Shown: positions 1-9,150, counted from the stretch's first letter. The stretch is DNA of 64,000 bases from Lachnospiraceae bacterium (GCA_025758065.1 CP107199.1:3383501-3447500), one strand, 5' to 3'. Numbers and translations are program-made. Notes: generated by a model from the sequence alone, not told the origin.

Positions 1-135
1 TCTATCTTTCATATATTCACATCCCTGTCTGTTATCTATGGACTGCTTTTACCGGCAGTAATTATTTTCCAGTCATACAGTACCATAAAATCGGACGCTT
101 GTGAATACTATTCCAAAAGGAGTAATATATTGTAA
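1..135 (+). CDS. Possible C-terminal end of a membrane protein (cut by window edge)
   Basis: Frame 1 is open from the first base to a TAA at 133-135, giving 44 residues. They include a hydrophobic stretch (SVIYGLLLPAVIIF) followed by a polar, basic tail, which looks like the last transmembrane helix and cytosolic tail of a membrane protein. It runs convergently to rnhA, and the palindromic terminator at 151-176 lies between the two stops, as expected if both genes end here. The family cannot be told from this fragment. The open frame is short enough that chance cannot be excluded. Confidence 0.35.
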   Translation, partial: SIFHIFTSLSVIYGLLLPAVIIFQSYSTIKSDACEYYSKRSNIL

Positions 136-144
136 GATTTGCGT

Positions 145-176
145 AAAAATTGAGCAGAGATGATCATCTCTGCTCA
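145..176. terminator. Palindromic terminator downstream of rnhA
   Basis: A perfect 26-base palindrome at 151-176 (TGAGCAGAGATGA and its complement) lies just past the rnhA stop. Read on the minus strand it is followed by ATTTTTACG, a Rho-independent terminator tail. Its symmetry would also let it stop plus-strand transcription coming from the left edge. Confidence 0.8.
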
Positions 177-182
177 AATATA

Positions 183-665
183 TTAAAGGGATAATCCTTC
201 ATCTACCATCAGATCAGTTCCGTCTGCTGCTGTGGTAGCCAACTGGTCACACCGTTCATTCTGGGGATGTCCGGCATGGCCTTTTACCCAGATGAATGTA
301 ACCTGATGCTGCTCTTTTGCTTTTAAAAGACGTTTCCACAGATCAATATTTTTTACAGGACCGCTTTTACCGCGGTTCCAGCCTTTAGCGATCCATCCAC
401 TGATCCAGTTCTGGTTAAAGGCATCTGTAAGGTACTTGGAATCTGAATATAACTCTATCCTGCATGGGCGGTTTAAAGCCTCTAAGCCTGCTATGGCTGC
501 CATTAACTCCATACGGTTATTTGTGGTCTTTTTATAACCTGCGGATAAGGTCTTTTCATGTAACTGGCCGCTTTTATCCACATAATGCATGACCACACCA
601 TAACCTCCTGGTCCATCCGGATTTCCTCTTGCTGATCCATCTGTGTAGATTTTTACTTCTGTCAT
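183..665 (-). CDS. rnhA: Ribonuclease HI
   Basis: Cleaves the RNA strand of RNA-DNA hybrids in the cytoplasm, removing R-loops and Okazaki primers. The 160-residue protein is a single RNase H domain of normal length. The four catalytic acidic residues are visible: D9 in YTDGSARGNPDG, E53 in NNRMELMA, D75 in YSDSKYL and D140 in NERCDQLA. The conserved KGHAGHPQNE loop is present near the C terminus. It is the last gene of the minus-strand run here, 54 bases downstream of the beta-CASP gene, and is followed by a strong terminator. The RNase HII gene rnhB is also in this window, so both types occur. Confidence 0.95.
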   Translation of the reverse strand: MTEVKIYTDGSARGNPDGPGGYGVVMHYVDKSGQLHEKTLSAGYKKTTNNRMELMAAIAGLEALNRPCRIELYSDSKYLTDAFNQNWISGWIAKGWNRGKSGPVKNIDLWKRLLKAKEQHQVTFIWVKGHAGHPQNERCDQLATTAADGTDLMVDEGLSL

Positions 666-719
666 TGTCCTGTACTCCTGCTGTTATCATATATAGCGAT
701 ATGTTATTTTCCGTTATAC

Positions 720-2321
720 TTATCGGTTCCATTTTTCGCACAAAGCTAATATCTGCTCTGTAAAACGTTTCAGATCCTGGTTTGCACCGCCCTGGTTGCG
801 TGCGATCACATCCATAAGCATCTGTCCTGCATCCACCAGTCTGGTATAAATGCCTGTTGCCTTTCTGGTTGCCTGAGTCTCTGCCTCCACTAAAACAGGC
901 TCTGTCTCCCTGATCCACAGTCCCCTTATCAGGTCAAATTCCGAACCTGAATATGGTGCTTTTGCTGTAAGACCAAGCTGCGTTGTCAAAGCATCTGTCA
1001 GGGATTCACAGGACTCATCATTTCCATGTACCACAAATACATATTTGGGTTTCTGTTCAAAAGCAGCTGCCCAGGTTAAAAGCCCATCTCTGTCTGCATG
1101 GCCGCTAATACCGTCCAAAGTCTCAATATGGGCCTTAACATCGATCTCTTCACCAAAGATCTTAACAGCAGGCGTGCCATCCTGAAGCAGGCGGCCTAAG
1201 GTTCCTTCCGCCTGATATCCGGCAAATACTACACTGCACTCTTCCCGCCACAGATTGTGCTTTAAATGGTGGCGGATACGGCCTGCATCACACATACCTG
1301 CCGCTGAAATGATCACCTTCGGAGTCATATCAAAGTTGATATTTTTAGATTCTTCACTGGTAACAGAAAGCTTCAGCCCCGGAAAATCAATCGGGTTAAT
1401 ACCACGTTCTACCAGTGCCTTTGTTTCCTCATCATAACATTCCACCATGTTCTGCTTAAATACATGGGTTGCCTCTACTGCCAGCGGGCTATCCACATAT
1501 ACCTGGAAACCATCATGGCCAGTAACCAGCTTTTTTTCTTTAATATGGCGGATCATGTACAGCAGTTCCTGGGTCCTGCCTACAGCAAAGGCCGGAATCA
1601 CTACATTACCTTTACGGTCTAAGGTCTCCTGGATAATACGCGCCAGACCAACTACATGGTCTTCACCCTTTTTGTGATAACGGTTTCCATAGGTAGACTC
1701 CATAACTACATAATCGCCGTCAGAAATATACTGTGGATCCCGAATCAGTGGTTTGTTTTTGTTTCCAATATCACCGGAAAAGACTATCTTACGCTGTTCT
1801 TCTCCCTCTGTTGCCCAGATTTCAATAGAGGCAGAACCAAGAAGATGACCTACATCTGTAAAACGTAAAGTGATATTTTCATTCAGTTTAAACTTCTGCC
1901 CGTAGGCAACACCTTCAAAATGGCCTAAAACACCTTCTGCATCCTGCATGGTATAAAGAGCTTCTACCTCTGCTTTTCCTGCTCTCCGGGCTTTACGGTT
2001 TCGCCACTCTGCCTCCATCTCCTGAATGTGGGCACTGTCACGAAGCATGATCCCACACAGATCTGCAGTTGCATAAGTAGTGATGATCTGCCCCTTAAAG
2101 CCTCTGGCATAAATCCAGGGAAGCATTCCTGCATGATCAATATGGGCATGAGTCAAAAATACATAGTCAATATCACTGTAGCTGACCGGAAGTTCCGCAT
2201 TCTGATAGGGATTATTTCCCTGCTCCATACCGCAGTCAATAAGGACCTTAGTATCTCCCACTTCCAGAAAATGGCAGCTGCCTGTTACTTCATGGTCTGC
2301 TCCGATAAAGGTCAGTCTCAT
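720..2321 (-). CDS. MBL-fold beta-CASP metallohydrolase (RNA-processing type)
   Basis: A two-metal hydrolase of the CPSF/RNase J superfamily, probably an RNA nuclease. The zinc motif THAHIDHAG is at about residues 57-65. Further metal ligands and beta-CASP motifs follow: FSGDIG, VMESTYGNR, the late SGHADRDGL motif and FVVHGN. These match the MBL, beta-CASP and Zn-dependent RMMBL domain order of the COG1236 family. The start is placed at the second ATG (MRLTFIGA) because the first lies directly against the AGGGGAG ribosome site, leaving no spacing. The last 80 or so residues (after LIRGLWIRETEP) are an extra helical tail. The substrate cannot be told from sequence. Confidence 0.88.
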   Translation of the reverse strand: MRLTFIGADHEVTGSCHFLEVGDTKVLIDCGMEQGNNPYQNAELPVSYSDIDYVFLTHAHIDHAGMLPWIYARGFKGQIITTYATADLCGIMLRDSAHIQEMEAEWRNRKARRAGKAEVEALYTMQDAEGVLGHFEGVAYGQKFKLNENITLRFTDVGHLLGSASIEIWATEGEEQRKIVFSGDIGNKNKPLIRDPQYISDGDYVVMESTYGNRYHKKGEDHVVGLARIIQETLDRKGNVVIPAFAVGRTQELLYMIRHIKEKKLVTGHDGFQVYVDSPLAVEATHVFKQNMVECYDEETKALVERGINPIDFPGLKLSVTSEESKNINFDMTPKVIISAAGMCDAGRIRHHLKHNLWREECSVVFAGYQAEGTLGRLLQDGTPAVKIFGEEIDVKAHIETLDGISGHADRDGLLTWAAAFEQKPKYVFVVHGNDESCESLTDALTTQLGLTAKAPYSGSEFDLIRGLWIRETEPVLVEAETQATRKATGIYTRLVDAGQMLMDVIARNQGGANQDLKRFTEQILALCEKWNR

Positions 2322-2493
2322 AAGCATTCTCCCCTCTGCTGCCCCTTTTTATTGTTATCATTAAGAGGCTCGTTTTTGCTAACCATAGTATAGCACATGC
2401 GCATGTTTATTTGCAATCTTTTTCAGTCATTTTGCGTAAATTGTACAAATTTTCTGATAATGTTGTTTACTCCCCATATGCTGCCTGCGCAGA

Positions 2494-2647
2494 CGCTTGT
2501 TTTTCTTTTGGACTCATTACATCTTATACTCACGAATCCCGCGCATTCGCGCTCTACTGCCTGCTTTCGCAGGCGATTCGTTCGTTAATGGTCCAAGAAA
2601 AACAAATGCCACCTTCGGTGTCGCTTGTTTTTCTTTTGGACTCATTA
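2494..2647. repeat. Direct and inverted short repeats downstream of spoIVA
   Basis: A 26-base sequence (cgcttgtttttcttttggac plus tcatta) occurs identically at 2494-2519 and 2622-2647. An imperfect inverted copy at 2586-2610 lets 2586-2647 fold into a long hairpin. A second unit at 2528-2580 (ctcacgaatcccgcgcattc onward) ends in a small CTGC-CTGCTTTCGC-AGGCG stem. Related units occur at 14130-14191 and 14440-14500. The right copy overlaps the spoIVA stop codon, so the hairpin may serve as its terminator. No gene is seen in 2322-2644. Confidence 0.75.
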
Positions 2648-4126
2648 TATGATGATGCAGATCAAGCCCCCATTACTGTCATTAATGATCTTCTGCAAAG
2701 TATCCTGAAGCTTTTGCTGACATTCGTCTGTCATTTGTGAGATTTTCGCCTGAATGCCATCTTCTACGATCTGCTCAATCGACTTGCCAAAAATATTGGC
2801 GTCCCAGATGCCTTCTTCGTTATCTTTGGAACTGGAATTTATATAGGCAATAAGATCTTTTGCCTGCTGTTCGCTGCCTACAATAGGCGCGATCTCTGTC
2901 TCGATCTGGGCCCGGATCAGATTTACAGACGGAGCCTGGGCTTTCATTTTCACGCCATATTTATTCCCATGCCGGATCACTTCCGGCTCATCTAAAAGAA
3001 TTTCATCTCTCTGGGGCATCATTACTCCATATCCTTTTAATCTCGCCTGGGCCAGAGCCTCTTTAATTTTGTCATACTCCTTCTGCATGCCTGCCAATGT
3101 ACTTAGGGTCTGCATCAGCTGATACTCCCCTTCAATGGGTAATCCTACATAATCACTTAATATCTGATAATAATAACTGTCATCCATCTGAACCTGTAAG
3201 GAAACCGTGCCATCTGCCATTTCCATTTTTTCTATAAGGATTTTTTCCACAGGACCTGACTGCTTTTCAAAAGCCTTTACCTGGACTGCCGCATCTTTCA
3301 TATGGCTGACCTTCTTTAACAGTTCTTTTGCCAGATCTATCACCTGGGTCTTAAGCCAGTGGGACGCCGGTAAAACCTCCAGCCACTTAGGAATATGAAA
3401 ATCCAGTTCTGTCACAGGAAATTCTTTCAGGACACTTTCCAGAATATGAAATATATCCTCTTTTTTCAGCTGTTCACAGCTCACAGGAAGAACCGTCACC
3501 TCATATTCCTCTGACAGCTGCTCTGCCAGCTTTAAAACCTCATCTGAATGGGGCTTTGTGGAATTCAAAAGAAGGATAAATGGTTTTCCCAGTTTTTTAA
3601 GTTCATCTACCGTCTGCTTTTCCGCATCTATGTAGGCAGATCGTTTTAACTCTCCAATGGATCCATCCGTAGTTACTACGATACCAATGGTAGAATGGTC
3701 TCCGATCACCTTTCTGGTCCCGATCTGGGCCGCCTGGGTAAAAGGGATCTCTTTTTCTGACCAGGGCGTTTTTACCATCCGCTCTTCCCCGTTTTCCACA
3801 TGGCCTGCTGCTCCATCTACCATATAACCAACGCAGTCGATCAGGCGCACTTTCGCCTGGATCCCGTCTCCCAACGTGATCTGAACTGCCTCTTTTGGGA
3901 TGAATTTAGGCTCTGTAGTCATCACCGTCTTCCCCCCTGCACTCTGAGGCAATTCATCGGTACTAACCGCCTTTAAGCTTTCATCTTCCATAGCCGGAAG
4001 CACTGCAAGCTCCATAAAACGCTTGATAAACGTAGACTTTCCCGTACGCACCGGACCCACTACGCCTATGTATATCTCGCCTTTTGTTCTGGCCTGAATA
4101 TCTTTGTATACATTAAAATTGTCCAT
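2645..4126 (-). CDS. spoIVA: Stage IV sporulation protein A (spore coat assembly ATPase)
   Basis: SpoIVA polymerises on the outer forespore membrane using ATP and forms the basement layer of the spore coat. The 493-residue length matches the Bacillus protein. The N-terminal nucleotide-binding region has the P-loop GPVRTGKST and the following ERMV-containing switch region, and the extreme C terminus ends in the typical GGLICIII. The start is the ATG at 4126, with GGGGG seven bases upstream; an upstream in-frame GTG has no ribosome site. It stands alone between the liv operon and the beta-CASP gene. In the leader on the minus strand, GGCATATGTT resembles a sigma-E -10 element, which would fit mother-cell expression, but this is only suggestive. 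Confidence 0.95.
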   Translation of the reverse strand: MDNFNVYKDIQARTKGEIYIGVVGPVRTGKSTFIKRFMELAVLPAMEDESLKAVSTDELPQSAGGKTVMTTEPKFIPKEAVQITLGDGIQAKVRLIDCVGYMVDGAAGHVENGEERMVKTPWSEKEIPFTQAAQIGTRKVIGDHSTIGIVVTTDGSIGELKRSAYIDAEKQTVDELKKLGKPFILLLNSTKPHSDEVLKLAEQLSEEYEVTVLPVSCEQLKKEDIFHILESVLKEFPVTELDFHIPKWLEVLPASHWLKTQVIDLAKELLKKVSHMKDAAVQVKAFEKQSGPVEKILIEKMEMADGTVSLQVQMDDSYYYQILSDYVGLPIEGEYQLMQTLSTLAGMQKEYDKIKEALAQARLKGYGVMMPQRDEILLDEPEVIRHGNKYGVKMKAQAPSVNLIRAQIETEIAPIVGSEQQAKDLIAYINSSSKDNEEGIWDANIFGKSIEQIVEDGIQAKISQMTDECQQKLQDTLQKIINDSNGGLICIII

Positions 4127-4247
4127 AAAAATACCCCCTTGCACTTTTATGCTATTTTCTACAACATATGCCGGGGGTATTCTTTTTATTCTTTTTATTC
4201 TTTTTTCTACCAGGATACTGCCTGAAATTTACAGCCCTGTCAAAACA

Positions 4248-4958
4248 TTATTCGCTTAAATAAGCTTTCTTTACACGGTCATTGTTCATCAGTTCTTTTG
4301 CATCACCGGAAAGGGCAATGGTTCCTGTTTCCAGAACATACGCCTTGTTTGCAATAGAAAGAGCTTTCTTTGCATTCTGCTCTACCAAAAGAACGGTGGT
4401 GCCGTCTTTATTGATCTGCTGGATAATATCAAAAATCTCATTTACATAGATAGGTGAAAGTCCCATGGACGGCTCATCCAGTACCATTACCTTCGGATGG
4501 CTCATAAGAGCACGGCCCATGGCAAGCATCTGCTGCTCGCCGCCGGATAAGGTTCCCGCCAACTGGTTCTTTCTTTCCTCCAGACGTGGGAAACGCTTGT
4601 AGATCATTTTTAATGTCTCTTCGATCTCATTTTTATCCCTGCGGGTATATGCGCCCATCATCAGATTTTGCAATACAGAAAGAGTGGCAAACACACGGCG
4701 TCCTTCCGGAACATGGGCAATCCCCATACTTACCAGCTTATAACCTGGAATATGGGTAATATCTTTTCCGTCGTAAATGATCTTTCCCGCTTTTGCATTT
4801 AACAGACCTGTAATGGTATGCAGAGTGGTAGTCTTTCCTGCACCATTGGCACCGATCAGTGCCACAATGTCTCCCTGCTCTACATCAAAGGAGATTCCTT
4901 TTAAAGCCTGGATCACACCATAGTATACTTCCAGGTCTTTTACTTCAAGCATTGCCAT
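4248..4958 (-). CDS. livF: Branched-chain amino acid ABC transporter, ATP-binding protein LivF
   Basis: One of two ATPases powering high-affinity import of leucine, isoleucine and valine. The 236-residue protein has Walker A GANGAGKTT (about 36-44), the ABC signature LSGGEQQ, and Walker B VMVLDEPSMGL, with the short C-terminal region typical of LivF rather than LivG. It is the last gene of the livKHMGF operon, 14 bases after livG, with a clear AGGAGGAG ribosome site. Confidence 0.93.
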   Translation of the reverse strand: MAMLEVKDLEVYYGVIQALKGISFDVEQGDIVALIGANGAGKTTTLHTITGLLNAKAGKIIYDGKDITHIPGYKLVSMGIAHVPEGRRVFATLSVLQNLMMGAYTRRDKNEIEETLKMIYKRFPRLEERKNQLAGTLSGGEQQMLAMGRALMSHPKVMVLDEPSMGLSPIYVNEIFDIIQQINKDGTTVLLVEQNAKKALSIANKAYVLETGTIALSGDAKELMNNDRVKKAYLSE

Positions 4959-4972
4959 CGTATCTCTCCTCC

Positions 4973-5731
4973 TTATTCACCCAGATATGCCTTGATCACT
5001 TCCGGATCATGCAGTACGTCACTGGTAGCCCCTTCTCTTAAGACCTGTCCGAAGTTTAAAACCGTCAGTTTCTCACAGATACCGCTTACCAGTTTCATAT
5101 CATGCTCAATAAGAAGTACCGTCATATCAAAATTGTCACGTACAAAACGGATGGTTTCCATCAGTTCCGCTGTCTCGTTAGGGTTCATGCCGGCTGCCGG
5201 CTCATCTAACAGAAGAAGCTTTGGTTCTGTTGCCAGCGCTCTTGCGATCTCTAACTTTCTCTGCTTACCATAAGGTAAGTTAGAAGCCTTGAAGTCACAT
5301 TCTTTATCCAGGTCAAATACCTTTAACAGGCTCATGGCCTCTTCGTCCATCTCTTTTTCGATCTTGTAATATCTTGGAAGACGGAAAATACCTTCTACTG
5401 TAGAATATTTGTGATGATTGTGAAGACCAGCTTTTACATTGTCAAGAACGGACATATCCTTGAAAAGACGGATATTCTGGAAAGTTCTTGCAATACCGGC
5501 CTGATTGATCTCAATGGTACTCTTACCTGTAATATTGGTATCATCTAAGACAATGCTTCCTGCATTTGGCTTATATACACCTGTAAGAAGGTTGAAAATG
5601 GTAGTTTTTCCAGCACCGTTTGGACCGATAAGACCGTACAGCTGTCCTTTTTCGATCTCAACGTGGAAATTATCAACTGCCTTTAAGCCGCCAAAGGATA
5701 TACTTAAATTCTTTACTTCCAGTAATGCCAT
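4973..5731 (-). CDS. livG: Branched-chain amino acid ABC transporter, ATP-binding protein LivG
   Basis: The second ATPase of the Liv importer. It has Walker A GPNGAGKTT near residue 38, a Q-loop region FQNIRLF, a signature written NLPYGKQRKLEIARAL (LSYGxQ type, usual for LivG), Walker B LLLLDEPAAGM, and the longer LivG C terminus containing the FGQVLREG motif. 252 residues is normal. Its start is one base from the livM stop, so the two are translationally coupled. It probably pairs with LivF as a heterodimer beneath the LivH-LivM membrane pair. Confidence 0.93.
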   Translation of the reverse strand: MALLEVKNLSISFGGLKAVDNFHVEIEKGQLYGLIGPNGAGKTTIFNLLTGVYKPNAGSIVLDDTNITGKSTIEINQAGIARTFQNIRLFKDMSVLDNVKAGLHNHHKYSTVEGIFRLPRYYKIEKEMDEEAMSLLKVFDLDKECDFKASNLPYGKQRKLEIARALATEPKLLLLDEPAAGMNPNETAELMETIRFVRDNFDMTVLLIEHDMKLVSGICEKLTVLNFGQVLREGATSDVLHDPEVIKAYLGE

Positions 5732-5732
5732 A

Positions 5733-6803
5733 TTATTTTGCCTCCTTTGCCGGTTTCTTATTTCCCTTTAATGCAGCAAACAGCCTCTCACGGAGCACTA
5801 CAAACTGAGGTGCAGAGTTAAACAGCATTGCTAAAATCAGCACGATAGCGTACATCAGCATACGGTAATTACTCAGTCCTCGAAGCATCTCAGGAAGGAG
5901 ATACAGGATAACTGTAGCGATCACAGAACCACGGATGCTTCCAATACCCCCAAGGACTACATAAACAAGGATCATAATAGACATATTATAACCAAAGTTC
6001 TTCGGCAGAGCAGTAAGTGTTGTCAGGTTATGCGCATAGAGAACGCCTGCCACGCCTGCAAGACCTGCGGAAATGCTAAATGCCATCAGTTTGTATTTTG
6101 TAATATTGATACCAATGGATTCTGCTGCAATACGGTTGTCACGGATAGCCATGATGGCACGGCCGGTACGGGAATTAACCAGATTCATTACAATAAATAA
6201 AGTAATAAGTACCAGGATCACACCAATAGTAAAGGTTGCTGCCTGAGGCGTACCGGTAATACCCTGTGCTCCCTTGATCAGCACCTCGCCATCAGCATCC
6301 ATTTTTAAAGACATGGAATCCTTTAATGAAATATGGAAACCGGATCCATCTCTTCCCAAATATACAGCATTGATGATATTTTTAATGATCTCACCAAAAG
6401 CCAGAGTTACAATAGCCAGATAGTCGCCCTTTAAGCGCAGTACCGGAATACCGATAAGAACGCCGAAAACAGCTGCCACTGCTGCTCCGATGATCACTGC
6501 GATCACCAGAGAGACCGTTGGGTCAATAGCACCCTTCATGCACTTTGAAAACAATGCCCCGGAAAAAGCACCTACACACATAAATCCGGCATGTCCAAGG
6601 CTTAACTCTCCCAGGATACCTACTGTCAGGTTTAATGAAACTGTCATGATCACATAGATACAGAAAGGGACCAAAAGTCCTTTCATCAGACTGGACATAT
6701 GTCCGGTACCCATTAAGATCTGTACAACAATATATGCCACTACTACAATAGCATATGTGATCATATTATTGATAAATGTCTTCTGCTTTGCTTTACTTTT
6801 CAT
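5733..6803 (-). CDS. livM: Branched-chain amino acid ABC transporter permease LivM
   Basis: Membrane-spanning permease subunit of the Liv importer. It is strongly hydrophobic with about eight to ten predicted membrane segments. The LivM signature GELSLGHAGFMCVGAF is near residue 66, and the cytoplasmic coupling region NSRTGRAIMAIRDNRIAAES is near residue 210. A roughly 30-residue insertion (DGSGFHISLKDSMS onward) lies between segments, as is common in clostridial LivM. The C terminus is lysine-rich. It lies eight bases downstream of livH. Confidence 0.92.
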   Translation of the reverse strand: MKSKAKQKTFINNMITYAIVVVAYIVVQILMGTGHMSSLMKGLLVPFCIYVIMTVSLNLTVGILGELSLGHAGFMCVGAFSGALFSKCMKGAIDPTVSLVIAVIIGAAVAAVFGVLIGIPVLRLKGDYLAIVTLAFGEIIKNIINAVYLGRDGSGFHISLKDSMSLKMDADGEVLIKGAQGITGTPQAATFTIGVILVLITLFIVMNLVNSRTGRAIMAIRDNRIAAESIGINITKYKLMAFSISAGLAGVAGVLYAHNLTTLTALPKNFGYNMSIMILVYVVLGGIGSIRGSVIATVILYLLPEMLRGLSNYRMLMYAIVLILAMLFNSAPQFVVLRERLFAALKGNKKPAKEAK

Positions 6804-6811
6804 ACCCGCAC

Positions 6812-7693
6812 CTACACTTTCTCACTGATCTTCTTGCCAAGAATACCGGTGGGTTTTACTAACAGTACAATAATAAGTACCGAGAACACAATGGCATCTG
6901 AAAGCTGTGAAGAAATATACGCCTTGGAGAGGATCTCGATCACACCTAAAAGAACGCCGCCAATAAAAGCGCCCGGGATCGATCCGATACCGCCAAATAC
7001 AGCTGCCACAAATGCCTTGATGCCTGGCATGGAACCTGTATATGGGGTTAAGGACGGATAAGCAGAACACAACAGTACGCCTGCAATGGCTGCTAATGCA
7101 GAACCAATAGCAAATGTCAGTGCAATCGTACCATTTACATTAATACCCATTAAGGTTGCTGCGCCCTTATCTTCTGAAACAGCTAACATGGCCTGTCCTG
7201 CTCTTGTACGGTTAATAAATGCCATCAGGCATACCATGATCACAATACAGGAAAGGATAGTTGCAATGGTCTCTCCGGTAATATTTAACTGGCCGCCTGC
7301 CAGCTTTAATGCCGGGATCTTTACAACAGAAGTAAACGATTTTGTATCAGCGCCAAAGATCAGCAGTGCTACATTCTGGAGCAGATAGCTGACACCGATG
7401 GCTGTGATCAGTACAGCAAGAGGCGAAGCATTACGTAAGGGCTTGTATGCCACACGTTCAATGACAACACCTAACAATGTGCATGCTGCTACTGCCAGCA
7501 GGACGCCTAACACAGGAGGAAGTCCCATGGAGCTGACCGTGACAAATACAACATAGCTTCCTATCATAATAATATCACCATGAGCGAAATTCAGCATCTT
7601 CGCAATACCATAAACCATGGTATATCCCAGTGCGATGATCGCATATACACTACCCAGGCTGACGCCATTGATCAAATAGTTGATAAAGCTCAT
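6812..7693 (-). CDS. livH: Branched-chain amino acid ABC transporter permease LivH
   Basis: Membrane permease partner of LivM. At 293 residues it is the usual length. It carries the LivH signature GYTMVYGIAKMLNFAHGDI near residue 24 and the EAA-like coupling loop RTRAGQAMLAVSEDKGAA near residue 163. It starts the membrane/ATPase part of the operon and is separated from livK by a hairpin that may reduce its transcription relative to the binding protein. Confidence 0.93.
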   Translation of the reverse strand: MSFINYLINGVSLGSVYAIIALGYTMVYGIAKMLNFAHGDIIMIGSYVVFVTVSSMGLPPVLGVLLAVAACTLLGVVIERVAYKPLRNASPLAVLITAIGVSYLLQNVALLIFGADTKSFTSVVKIPALKLAGGQLNITGETIATILSCIVIMVCLMAFINRTRAGQAMLAVSEDKGAATLMGINVNGTIALTFAIGSALAAIAGVLLCSAYPSLTPYTGSMPGIKAFVAAVFGGIGSIPGAFIGGVLLGVIEILSKAYISSQLSDAIVFSVLIIVLLVKPTGILGKKISEKV

Positions 7694-7753
7694 ACATACA
7701 CCTCTTCATTGAATATTGAAAGTCTTCACTTTGAAACCCCGTTTTATAAAACC

Positions 7754-7784
7754 AAGAGGGTTGTCATAACGACAACCCTCTTTT
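7754..7784 (-). terminator. Intra-operon hairpin between livK and livH
   Basis: The stem AAGAGGGTTGTC / GACAACCCTCTT with a five-base loop lies between the livK stop and the livH start. On the minus strand it is followed by GGTTTTATAA, a weak U-rich tail. Such partial terminators or RNA-stabilising stems are common after binding-protein genes and would give more LivK than permease; that role is inferred. Confidence 0.7.
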
Positions 7785-7822
7785 GGGTTATTGATCAGGT
7801 TTTCTTGATTTTCTGAAATTAA

Positions 7823-9049
7823 TTATTCCATAGCCTTATAAGCGCCATCTACAACCTGAACAGCCTTAGGATCCTTCTCAGGCTCACCATCTTCTGTCCA
7901 AGTCATGTTAGTACCGGTCAGACCGTCAACTTTGATCTTTGTCATAGCACCTTCCATAGCATCGCAGATATCACCTACAGCCATATCCGGAGTAACATTT
8001 GCTTCTTCCATAGCAGCTTTGATGACGTACATAGCATCATAAGCATCTGCTGCAAACTGGATCGGGGTCTCACCATATGCATCTTCAAAGCTCTTAACAA
8101 ACTTTACAGTCAGATCATCTGTAGCATCTGCTGCAAATGGAGTTAACAGCATCAGACCTTCAGCCAGTTTAACATCAAAGTTCTGAACCTGTAAGATACC
8201 ATCCATACCATCGCATCCAAAGAACTGTGGAGCAAAGTCCATGGTATTAGCCTGCTGTAAGATCAGGGAAGCTTCTGTATAGTAGATTGGTAAGAATACC
8301 AGCTCTGCGCCGGATTCTTTTGCTTTCTGTAACTGAGTAGAGAAATCCTTGTTGCTGTCTGCGGTAAATGCTTCAGCGTCAACAACTTCAATGCCCTGAT
8401 TTGGAGCTTCCTGGGCAAACTTCTCATAAATACCACTGGAGTATACATCAGAGCTGTCATAGATAACAGCTACCTTGCTTGCCAGCTTGTGCTCACCGAT
8501 GTACTTAGCAGATGCTGTACCCTGAGCCGGGTCAGAATAGCAGACACGGTATACATTTGGATTAGCCGCACATTCTACAGCAGAGCCGGATGGTGTGATC
8601 TGGAACATATTATCAGCTGCAGTCTTGTCAGCAACTGCGATACATGGAGCAGATGTAACTGTTCCCATCAGTGCCTGCATTCCCCAGTCTTTTAAGGTAT
8701 TATAAGCATTTACAGATTTTTCTGCATCATGCTCATCATCCTGGAACTGGAACTCAACAGGATAGCCGTTGATACCACCAGCTTCATTGATCTCTTTAAC
8801 AGCGATCTCTGCACCATGCTGTACAGCCAGACCGTAAACTGCTGCGCCGCCGGTTACAGGGCCGATACCACCGATCTTAAAGGAAGCGCCATCTGCTGCT
8901 GCACTGCTTTCAGCTGCCTTGCTCTCACCTTCTGCTTTAGCCTCACCAGCAGCTGCTGTTGTGGTAGATGCGGAACCTGAGCCGCCGCATGCTGTTAAAG
9001 ATGCTGCCATAACTACTGCTAAACCAGCGCTTAAAAATCTTTTTTTCAT
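7823..9049 (-). CDS. livK: Branched-chain amino acid ABC transporter substrate-binding lipoprotein
   Basis: Extracellular binding protein that captures branched-chain amino acids and hands them to LivHM. The N terminus is a lipoprotein signal peptide, MKKRFLSAGLAVVMAASLTAC, with lipobox LTAC at the acylated cysteine (C21). A low-complexity Ala/Ser/Glu linker runs to about residue 53. The mature part is a type I periplasmic-binding fold with GPVTGGAAVYGLAVQHGAEI near residue 62, typical of LivJ/LivK, and later FAADAYDAMYVI. It is the first gene of the liv operon and has its own consensus promoter. Substrate specificity within the family is assumed from the operon. Confidence 0.93.
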   Translation of the reverse strand: MKKRFLSAGLAVVMAASLTACGGSGSASTTTAAAGEAKAEGESKAAESSAAADGASFKIGGIGPVTGGAAVYGLAVQHGAEIAVKEINEAGGINGYPVEFQFQDDEHDAEKSVNAYNTLKDWGMQALMGTVTSAPCIAVADKTAADNMFQITPSGSAVECAANPNVYRVCYSDPAQGTASAKYIGEHKLASKVAVIYDSSDVYSSGIYEKFAQEAPNQGIEVVDAEAFTADSNKDFSTQLQKAKESGAELVFLPIYYTEASLILQQANTMDFAPQFFGCDGMDGILQVQNFDVKLAEGLMLLTPFAADATDDLTVKFVKSFEDAYGETPIQFAADAYDAMYVIKAAMEEANVTPDMAVGDICDAMEGAMTKIKVDGLTGTNMTWTEDGEPEKDPKAVQVVDGAYKAME

Positions 9050-9071
9050 AATAGTGTCCTCCTCACATGAC

Positions 9072-9101
9072 TGTATCTGTTATGTCTTTCATACAGATAC
9101 A
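9072..9101 (-). promoter_or_regulatory. Inverted repeat in the livK leader
   Basis: TGTATCTGT at 9072-9080 and its complement ACAGATACA at 9093-9101 flank a 12-base loop, between the promoter and the livK ribosome site. It could be a regulator-binding site or an RNA stem. No match to a known operator was recognised. Confidence 0.4.
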
Positions 9102-9121
9102 TTTGTTCTTAAACTTTTTAC

Positions 9122-9150
9122 ATTATAAAAACTGATAATTGCCTTGTCAA
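9122..9150 (-). promoter_or_regulatory. Consensus sigma-A promoter of the liv operon
   Basis: On the minus strand the sequence reads TTGACA, 17 bases, TATAAT: perfect consensus hexamers with ideal spacing. It lies about 73 bases upstream of the livK start codon and just downstream of gpsA, and it faces livK. Confidence 0.9.

Noticed and set aside
574..918. Minus-strand open frame of 114 residues across the rnhA start region
   Set aside because: It overlaps rnhA and the beta-CASP gene in another frame, shows no family motif, and both overlapping genes are certain.
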